Source of the DNA: an uncultured Alphaproteobacteria bacterium
GTDB lineage: Bacteria > Pseudomonadota > Alphaproteobacteria > Rhodobacterales > Rhodobacteraceae
Reading direction: 5' to 3'
NCBI GenBank assembly: GCA_929200295.1
Contig: CAKMZE010000052.1
Coordinates: 1-11,616, forward strand
DNA length: 11,616 nt
Under the pieces are notes generated by a model. The model made no database searches. It was not told the origin of the DNA and saw nothing but the letters and a program-made list of their open reading frames with translations. The translations under genes and the position numbers were made by a program. Below, piece after piece: positions 6,593 through 11,616 of this stretch. Every line of letters starts with the position of its first letter. The first letter of the stretch is position 1.

Positions 6593-6620
6593 TGTTAACA
6601 AGAGTCAACGTTACCGTAAC
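6593..6620. promoter_or_regulatory. Palindrome pair upstream of the HicA-like/HTH unit
   Basis: An eight-base palindrome TGTTAACA (6593-6600) and an eleven-base palindrome GTTAC-C-GTAAC (6610-6620) lie 10 bases apart, both carrying GTTA/TAAC half-sites. They sit 28-55 bases upstream of the small gene's chosen start. This is where the operator of an autoregulated two-gene unit would be expected. On the minus strand a TTGACT hexamer falls between the palindromes, but its paired -10 is not convincing. Binding by the encoded HTH protein is inference. Confidence 0.35.
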
Positions 6621-6847
6621 AGATTTGGCAAAATTTGACCGATACGCAACGCAACCAGGGCGTTATTACATTATTTAGCATACAATGAAAGGGGATACCC
6701 AAAAATGCGCTATATGTTGTGTGTTACAAAATGTTTCAAATGCGCGCCGATGATATAGAAATCATACGTGTTGCAAGCATGATGCTACTTGTCGGGGCGT
6801 GGCATAGCGATTAGGTCTCATAGGTAAGCAGATAAAAGGGCCAGCAC
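6621..6847. other. A/T-rich intergenic region between divergent units
   Basis: No gene of credible length is present. Two overlapping micro-frames of 17 and 22 codons start near 6684-6704 (the 17-codon one at 6704), each with several cysteines, but neither has a well-spaced ribosome site and I do not call them. A small palindrome, AGCAT-G-ATGCT, lies at 6776-6786. The region must hold the promoter for the YggT-family gene, but I cannot place a convincing -35/-10 pair. Confidence 0.5.
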
Positions 6848-7135
6848 ATGCAGTCGATTTTTGAAATTCTGATGTTGTTGATTAGCATCGCGCGGTTTTT
6901 CATATTTGCGCATTTTATCATGAGCTGGCTGATCAGTTTTCAGGTGCTCAATATCAGGCAGCCTTTGGTCGCGCAGATCTGGTATGGTTTACAAAGCATT
7001 CTCGAGCCGCTCTACCGCCCAATCCGCAGGTATATGCCGGATCTTGGGGGCATTGATCTGTCTCCGATTGTTGCGCTGATCGGGCTTGAGATCATTCGGA
7101 TCGTTCTCATCAATAACGCAGGCTTGTTTTTCTAG
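6848..7135 (+). CDS. YggT-family integral membrane protein
   Basis: This 95-residue inner-membrane protein has two hydrophobic segments, about residues 3-30 and 71-89. They are joined by a loop carrying the family hallmarks NIRQP, LEPLYRPIRRYMPDLGGIDLSP and a closing IVLINN. The length and the pattern of a single YggT domain match the short alphaproteobacterial form (longer homologues carry two copies). The family's biochemical role is not settled; it has been associated with osmotic stress and cell-envelope or division functions. The ATG at 6848 has an AAGGG ribosome site 7 bases upstream. The gene stands alone, 137 bases before the formate dehydrogenase gene, with no clear link to it. Confidence 0.93.
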   Translation: MQSIFEILMLLISIARFFIFAHFIMSWLISFQVLNIRQPLVAQIWYGLQSILEPLYRPIRRYMPDLGGIDLSPIVALIGLEIIRIVLINNAGLFF

Positions 7136-7272
7136 GCCTGCGCGCGCTTAACCTGCCAAAGTTTCTTATGCGAAACGCCCCATGGCGCAAATGCGAAGGG
7201 AGCGGTCGCGGATGGGCTTACCCAAAGGGCTATGGCATGGTGTAGGGTAGACGCAATTATGCGGAGGCCCCG

Positions 7273-10038
7273 ATGTCTAAGATAAGCTTTACTTTGAACG
7301 GTGAGACAGTCACCGCCGACCCAGGTGAAACCATTTGGGAAGTCGCCAATGGCCGGGGTCTTGTCATTCCGCACCTTTGTCACAAGCCGCAGCCGGGCTA
7401 CCGTTCTGATGGGAATTGCCGGGCCTGTATGGTTGCGATCGACGGCGAGCGTACATTGGCGGCCTCATGTATCCGCGAACCGTCTGAGGGCATGGTTGTG
7501 ACAACCGACCAACCCCGTGAAACGCAAGCGCGCAAAATGGTGGTTGAGATGTTGGTCGCCGACCAACCAGAGCCAGAGGTGGCGCATGATAAATCATCCC
7601 ATCTGTGGGATATGGCCGCAGCGCAGGATGTCTCTCAAAGTCGCTTTCCAAAGTTAGAAATTGATCGTGTGCCGCTGTTGGATGACAGCCATGTGGCGAT
7701 GTCGGTGAACCTTGATGCTTGTATCCAGTGCGGGCTGTGCGTGCGCGCCTGCCGCGAGGTGCAGGTGAATGATGTGATCGGCATGGCCGGGCGTGGCCAT
7801 GATGCCTATCCGGTCTTTGATTTTGATGACCCAATGGGCGCATCTAGTTGTGTGGCGTGCGGCGAATGCGTGCAGGCCTGCCCAACGGGCGCACTGATGC
7901 CCGCGACTGTCACCGATGAAAATCAGGTGGGCGATAGTGCTGATTATGACCGCGAGATTGAAAGCGTTTGCCCGTTCTGCGGTGTCGGCTGTCAGGTCTC
8001 GTTAAAAGTCAAAGATGATAAGGTCAAATTTGTCGAGGGCATCAATGGCCCGGCCAACGAAGGACGGCTATGTGTCAAAGGGCGTTTTGGCTTTGACTAC
8101 ATCCACCATGATCATCGTCTAACGAAGCCGCTGATACGCCGTGATGACGCACCTGCCAAAGGGTTGAACGTTGATCCGGGCAATTGGCAAGAGGTGTTCC
8201 GCGAAGCCAGCTGGGACGAGGCATTAGATTTCGCGGCCAAAGGTATGAAAGACCTTGGCGGCACAAAGGTTGCAGGCTTTGGATCGGCAAAATGTACGAA
8301 TGAAGAGGCGTATCTCTTCCAGAAGCTGATCCGCCAAGGGTTTGGCCATAACAACGTGGACCACTGCACGCGACTGTGTCATGCATCCTCGGTTTCGGCG
8401 CTGCTCGAAAACGTTGGATCGGGTGCTGTCACCGCGACATTTAATGAGATCGAGAATGCGGATGTGGCGATTGTGATCGGGGCGAACCCGGTTGAAAACC
8501 ATCCCGTCGCCGCGACCTATTTCAAACAGTTCACCAAACGTGGCGGGAAACTGATCGTGATGGACCCGCGCGGCGTCGGATTGCGCCGCTTTGCCTCGCA
8601 TATGCTGCAATTCCGCCCGGGCGCGGATGTTTCTATGCTCAACGCGATCATGCATGTGATCGTCGAAGAAAAGCTATACGATCAACAATACATCGCAGCC
8701 TACACAGAAAACTGGGAAGCTGAGAAACAGCATCTTAAGGATTTCAGCCCCGAAAAGATGGAAGCGATTTGCGGCATCCCAGCAGAAACATTGCGCGACG
8801 TCGCGCGGATATTCGCTGGCGCAAAATCGGCAATGATCTTCTGGGGCATGGGTGTCTCGCAACACATCCATGGCACGGATAATGCGCGGTGTTTGATCAG
8901 CTTGGCCTTGATGACAGGTCAGGTTGGCCGCTCTGGTACAGGGCTGCATCCTTTGCGGGGGCAAAACAATGTGCAAGGCGCTTCTGATGCGGGGCTTATC
9001 CCGATGTTCTTGCCTGACTATCAGGCTGTCGGGGATGACGGCGTGCGCAGCGCGTTCCTTGATGTCTGGAACGAAGGGCAGATTGACCCGAACAAGGGCC
9101 TGACCGTGACCGAGATTTTGGATGCGGTGCATACAGGCGATATTGAGGGGATGTATATCTTGGGTGAAAACCCTGCGATGTCTGACCCAGATGTTGATCA
9201 TGCCCGTGATGCGCTTGCGAAACTAAAGCATTTGGTTGTGCAGGATATCTTTATCACAGAAACCGCGAACTATGCCGATGTGATCCTCCCGGCGAGCGCT
9301 TTTGCTGAGAAGTCGGGAACAGTGACCAATACAAATCGTCAGGTGCAAATGGGCCGCCCAGCGGTGCCACCACCCGGTGAAGCAAAAGAAGATTGGTGGA
9401 TCGAGGTTGAGCTGGCGAAACGCCTCGGTCTTGATTGGCAATATACGCATCCATCACAGGTGTTTGATGAGATGACGCGGGTGATGAAATCACTTGATAA
9501 CATCACATGGGATCGTCTTGAGGCGCAGAATGTGGTGACATACCCATCGCTCTCGCCCGAGGATCCGGGGCAACCGATTGTGTTCTCAGATGGCTTTCCA
9601 CGTGAAGGCAAGCGCGCGAAGTTTACGCCGGCTTCAGTGATTGCACCGGATGAAACGCCAGATGCAGATTATCCGATGATCCTCACTACAGGGCGTCAGC
9701 TTGAACATTGGCACACAGGATCAATGACGCGCCGGTCAAAAGTGCTCGACGCAGTAGAGCCTGAGGCGAACTGTTCCTTGCATCCCAGCACATTGCGCAA
9801 GCTAGATGTGGAACCGGGTGGCTTGTTACGTCTGACAACGCGGCGGGGGTCGATTGAGATCATGGCACGCTCTGATCGTGCGGTCGCGCCTGACATGGTG
9901 TTTTTGCCCTTTGCCTATGTTGAGGCAGCGGCGAATATCCTGACCAACCCGGCTGTCGATCCTTATGGGAAAATCCCAGAGTTTAAATTCTCAGCCGTGC
10001 GCGTTGAAAAAGTCGAAAACGCGGTTGCGGCTGAGTGA
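7273..10038 (+). CDS. fdhF: Formate dehydrogenase catalytic (alpha) subunit, Mo/W-bis-MGD
   Basis: This 921-residue oxidoreductase interconverts formate and CO2. Domain order: an N-terminal [2Fe-2S] ferredoxin (Cys36, 49, 52, 66) and two ferredoxin-type [4Fe-4S] motifs (Cys150/153/156/160 and Cys193/196/199/203). Next is the molybdopterin oxidoreductase [4Fe-4S] site (Cys233/236/240/267). The catalytic segment HCTRLCHASSV has active-site Cys369 followed by His370, and the C-terminal dinucleotide-binding domain includes TGRQLEHWHTGSMTRRS. Cysteine replaces the selenocysteine of E. coli FdhF, as in other alphaproteobacterial enzymes. The start is fixed by GGAGG 5 bases before the ATG. No FdsB, FdsG, FdsD or FdhD gene lies nearby, so the electron acceptor is unknown. 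There is no cysteine between residues 66 and 150. No twin-arginine signal is seen, so it should be cytoplasmic. Confidence 0.95.
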   Translation: MSKISFTLNGETVTADPGETIWEVANGRGLVIPHLCHKPQPGYRSDGNCRACMVAIDGERTLAASCIREPSEGMVVTTDQPRETQARKMVVEMLVADQPEPEVAHDKSSHLWDMAAAQDVSQSRFPKLEIDRVPLLDDSHVAMSVNLDACIQCGLCVRACREVQVNDVIGMAGRGHDAYPVFDFDDPMGASSCVACGECVQACPTGALMPATVTDENQVGDSADYDREIESVCPFCGVGCQVSLKVKDDKVKFVEGINGPANEGRLCVKGRFGFDYIHHDHRLTKPLIRRDDAPAKGLNVDPGNWQEVFREASWDEALDFAAKGMKDLGGTKVAGFGSAKCTNEEAYLFQKLIRQGFGHNNVDHCTRLCHASSVSALLENVGSGAVTATFNEIENADVAIVIGANPVENHPVAATYFKQFTKRGGKLIVMDPRGVGLRRFASHMLQFRPGADVSMLNAIMHVIVEEKLYDQQYIAAYTENWEAEKQHLKDFSPEKMEAICGIPAETLRDVARIFAGAKSAMIFWGMGVSQHIHGTDNARCLISLALMTGQVGRSGTGLHPLRGQNNVQGASDAGLIPMFLPDYQAVGDDGVRSAFLDVWNEGQIDPNKGLTVTEILDAVHTGDIEGMYILGENPAMSDPDVDHARDALAKLKHLVVQDIFITETANYADVILPASAFAEKSGTVTNTNRQVQMGRPAVPPPGEAKEDWWIEVELAKRLGLDWQYTHPSQVFDEMTRVMKSLDNITWDRLEAQNVVTYPSLSPEDPGQPIVFSDGFPREGKRAKFTPASVIAPDETPDADYPMILTTGRQLEHWHTGSMTRRSKVLDAVEPEANCSLHPSTLRKLDVEPGGLLRLTTRRGSIEIMARSDRAVAPDMVFLPFAYVEAAANILTNPAVDPYGKIPEFKFSAVRVEKVENAVAAE

Positions 10039-10048
10039 TCTGAAAAAG

Positions 10049-10085
10049 AAAAACACGCCTCGGTTTGAAATCGAGGCGTGTTTTT
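10049..10085. terminator. Bidirectional Rho-independent terminator
   Basis: A perfect 14-base stem (10049-10062 with 10072-10085) has a nine-base loop that can itself close by three more pairs. It has A-rich sequence on its left and T-rich on its right, so it ends in a T run on both strands. It lies 10 bases after the formate dehydrogenase stop and 20 bases after the stop of the convergent minus-strand gene, and serves both. Confidence 0.95.
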
Positions 10086-10105
10086 AGGTTTAGGATATTG
10101 TGATT

Positions 10106-11344
10106 TTATCGGGTTGGAACAAAGCGTTCGAAAGTTACGCGCGCTGGGCTGATCACCTCATCATCTAGCTCTCCGATGCCAATACTGTAGGTGCCCGGTG
10201 TGACGCGCACTGCGACAAGACTATCTAAGCTATCTAAGTTATCATCGTTATAACCAGCCTTTCGACCGGTGTCGTCAAAGACAACAACCCACGGGTCGCC
10301 CGCTTCACTGATCGCTTCCACCAACAAAAGCCCTGGCTCAGAGATATCAAGAGTAAACCAACTTGCTTCCGATGAGATCTCGATGTCGGCGCTGTGCAGT
10401 GCTTTAAGCTCGCCCAGCATTTCTACAGGATATGAGCCATCAAGCGGCGGCGAATCCTCACCATTTGCGATGCGGCTTAGTAATGCGGCTTCGGGATCAT
10501 ATGCGCTGATTGAAATGGCGGTCGGTAATGATGCATCGCTTAGTGCGAAAATACCAATGCAATACTCATCAGGCTCAAGTGGCGATGCAATATCAAGACG
10601 TGCGTTCAACCAGTCATAATCGCTTAGCTGTGTAAATGTGCTATCATAGAGTCTGATCATTGGATCGAGGTCGCTATTTTCAGCTGTTATACTAATGGCA
10701 AGCGGCGCATCGAGTGAAAACGTATAATATGAGGTCTCATCAATGAAGTTCGTTTGACGAATACCCATGTTTATCTCAGTGTTACCGCCAAGTGCGATGC
10801 CTGTTTGACACCCTTCGGCTGGTAATGCTCTCGAAGGCACCTGAATACCGCCATCGTCAATAACTATTGCACCTGAGGTGAGCTGTTCATGCTCTGTGCG
10901 CCCAATGCGTACAGTAGCAGTGAGCGCAGATCCTTCAAAGCTAGACGTGCGTAAACAATAGGTGCCGGGTTCAAGAGAGGCTTCGGCAAAAGACGCACCA
11001 TCCCCACCGCTGTCATCATCCGAAAGAACGGTATCACCATTTCCATCTAACAGGCTAATCATCGGGTCACCAGCGCCGCTGCCTTGGGCCTCAACCCTGA
11101 CATTGGTTGCTGCTGAGACAGAGAAGAGTGCGATATGGGCGTTTCCAGCCAGAACCAGTGCGAGCTGTTCTTGGTATGTCGCGGTATTTGAAATGTCAGA
11201 TGATGCTTCATCTCCTGCGATCCAAACACCCCCATCACCATCACCACCACAAATCGCTTGGGCAAAGGCCGGTGATGAAAGTCCCATTAGGGCTATAGCG
11301 ATGGTTGCTGTATTTTTATGAATGGATTTCATCGATTTACTCAT
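10106..11344 (-). CDS. Secreted protein with three PPC-like beta repeats
   Basis: This 412-residue exported protein has a classical Sec signal peptide: a basic start, the hydrophobic TIAIALMGLSS, and a probable cut after AFA near residue 28. The mature chain holds three related beta-sandwich units of the bacterial pre-peptidase C-terminal (PPC) type. Each has a DPMI/DPWV strand, a D-rich loop and a closing (E)PGTY or EPDEY turn: about 92-130, 227-262 and 350-387. Cys32, 130, 179 and 262 could form two disulfides. There is no protease or other catalytic domain, so it is probably a binding or envelope-associated protein in the periplasm or outside the cell. A second ATG four codons in (11330-11332) may be the true start, as neither has a strong ribosome site. 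It ends at the shared terminator. The function is unknown. Confidence 0.85.
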   Translation of the reverse strand: MSKSMKSIHKNTATIAIALMGLSSPAFAQAICGGDGDGGVWIAGDEASSDISNTATYQEQLALVLAGNAHIALFSVSAATNVRVEAQGSGAGDPMISLLDGNGDTVLSDDDSGGDGASFAEASLEPGTYCLRTSSFEGSALTATVRIGRTEHEQLTSGAIVIDDGGIQVPSRALPAEGCQTGIALGGNTEINMGIRQTNFIDETSYYTFSLDAPLAISITAENSDLDPMIRLYDSTFTQLSDYDWLNARLDIASPLEPDEYCIGIFALSDASLPTAISISAYDPEAALLSRIANGEDSPPLDGSYPVEMLGELKALHSADIEISSEASWFTLDISEPGLLLVEAISEAGDPWVVVFDDTGRKAGYNDDNLDSLDSLVAVRVTPGTYSIGIGELDDEVISPARVTFERFVPTR

Positions 11345-11350
11345 GTGATT

Positions 11351-11368
11351 ACTGACTTGGATGTCAGT
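11351..11368. promoter_or_regulatory. Inverted repeat ACTGAC-N6-GTCAGT before the PPC-repeat gene
   Basis: Two perfect six-base arms with a six-base spacer lie 7 bases upstream of the first ATG of the PPC-repeat gene. In the transcript it would form a hairpin over the place a ribosome site should occupy, where no Shine-Dalgarno sequence is visible. It may be an operator or a translational control element. The role is inferred. Confidence 0.4.
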
Positions 11369-11437
11369 TTAATCCGAATACGATTTCCCTGACCAGCCGT
11401 TTGCGTGAAATATGCGTGGAATCCGCTTATAAAAATG

Positions 11438-11467
11438 AAAAAGGGCCGCAACCATATGGCGCGACCC
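11438..11467 (-). terminator. Rho-independent terminator of rpmJ
   Basis: Read on the minus strand, a GC-rich stem of about ten pairs (arms starting GGG and ending CCC, two G-U pairs, one bulged T, ATAT loop) is followed by TTTTT. It lies 23 bases after the rpmJ stop codon. Confidence 0.85.
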
Positions 11468-11490
11468 TCAAAATCAATGGCAAATATGCC

Positions 11491-11616
11491 TTAGCCCTGG
11501 CGGGCTTTGAACCGGCGTTGTGTTTTGTTGATTACATAAACACGGCCCTTACGGCGCACGACGCGGCAATCGCGGTGGCGCTGCTTGAGCGAGCGGAGGG
11601 AGTTACGTACCTTCAT
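11491..11616 (-). CDS. rpmJ: 50S ribosomal protein L36 (zinc-free type)
   Basis: This 41-residue, highly basic protein begins MKVRNSLRSLKQRH and ends NKTQRRFKARQG, the standard form of bacterial ribosomal protein L36 in alphaproteobacteria. L36 binds 23S rRNA in the large subunit. The zinc-binding Cys/His set of the 37-38-residue form is absent (only Cys17 is present), so this is the C-minus paralogue that works without zinc. The ATG is the last codon of the window; the gene is complete, but its ribosome site and promoter lie outside. It is followed by its own terminator. Confidence 0.97.
   Translation of the reverse strand: MKVRNSLRSLKQRHRDCRVVRRKGRVYVINKTQRRFKARQG

Noticed and set aside
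6684..6757. Two overlapping micro-frames (17 and 22 codons) with several cysteines, following a GGGG-containing stretch
   Set aside because: They are very short, the ribosome-site spacing is poor and no family is recognised; chance frames are likely.
7119..7141. GCAGGC...GCCTGC hairpin around the YggT-family stop codon
   Set aside because: No T tract follows on either strand and the stem is only six bases, so I do not call it a terminator.
7168..7197. Direct repeat ATGCGAA twice, 23 bases apart, upstream of the formate dehydrogenase gene
   Set aside because: Only seven bases, no recognisable regulator site, and expected at this level by chance in such sequence.
8224..8655. 143-codon minus-strand frame and several others inside the formate dehydrogenase gene
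   Set aside because: They are antisense shadows of a strongly conserved enzyme gene; none shows a domain.
11107..11298. Plus-strand frame encoding a run of histidines
   Set aside because: It is the antisense reading of the glycine/aspartate-rich start of the PPC-repeat protein, whose CCATCACC-like sequence gives His codons by chance.

Overview
The window looks like chromosomal DNA of a marine-type alphaproteobacterium in the Rhodobacteraceae (Roseobacter group). The grounds are an RTX/Hint_2 secreted protein, a divergent hemC/hemE pair, a 41-residue zinc-free L36 protein, moderate G+C, and Rhodobacter-like protein sequences throughout. The genus cannot be named from this alone. There is no integrase, transposase, tRNA, rRNA, phage gene or CRISPR array.

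Layout. At 1-1015 is the 3' end of a gene for an RTX-repeat protein with a C-terminal Hint domain, closed by a very strong terminator. At 1131-2326 a RidA-family gene and a WYL-domain regulator are transcribed divergently from a compact control region. It holds two face-to-face TATAAT boxes and a perfect inverted repeat. At 2371-4448 are two haem/tetrapyrrole genes, hemC (minus) and hemE (plus), sharing an upstream region. At 4523-5815 is pncB, for NAD salvage, with an inverted repeat over its likely promoter. At 5812-6565 (minus) is a compact two-gene unit: a small HicA-like protein followed, with a 14-nt overlap, by a helix-turn-helix protein. I read it as a candidate toxin-antitoxin or related regulatory pair. 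After about 280 bases of intergenic DNA comes a YggT-family membrane protein (6848-7135). Then comes a 921-residue molybdenum/tungsten formate dehydrogenase catalytic subunit (7273-10038) with no FdsB/FdsG/FdhD partner in view. A bidirectional terminator separates it from a minus-strand gene for a secreted protein with three PPC-like beta repeats (10106-11344). The window ends with a complete rpmJ on the minus strand (11491-11616).

Most genes are housekeeping metabolism: HemC makes hydroxymethylbilane, HemE decarboxylates uroporphyrinogen III, PncB feeds NAD synthesis and FdhF oxidises formate. The parts most worth a second look are the HicA-like/HTH pair, the RidA-like/WYL divergon (whose RidA protein lacks the usual catalytic arginine), and the orphan formate dehydrogenase, which has no cysteines where FdsA-type enzymes are expected to carry one more iron-sulfur cluster.
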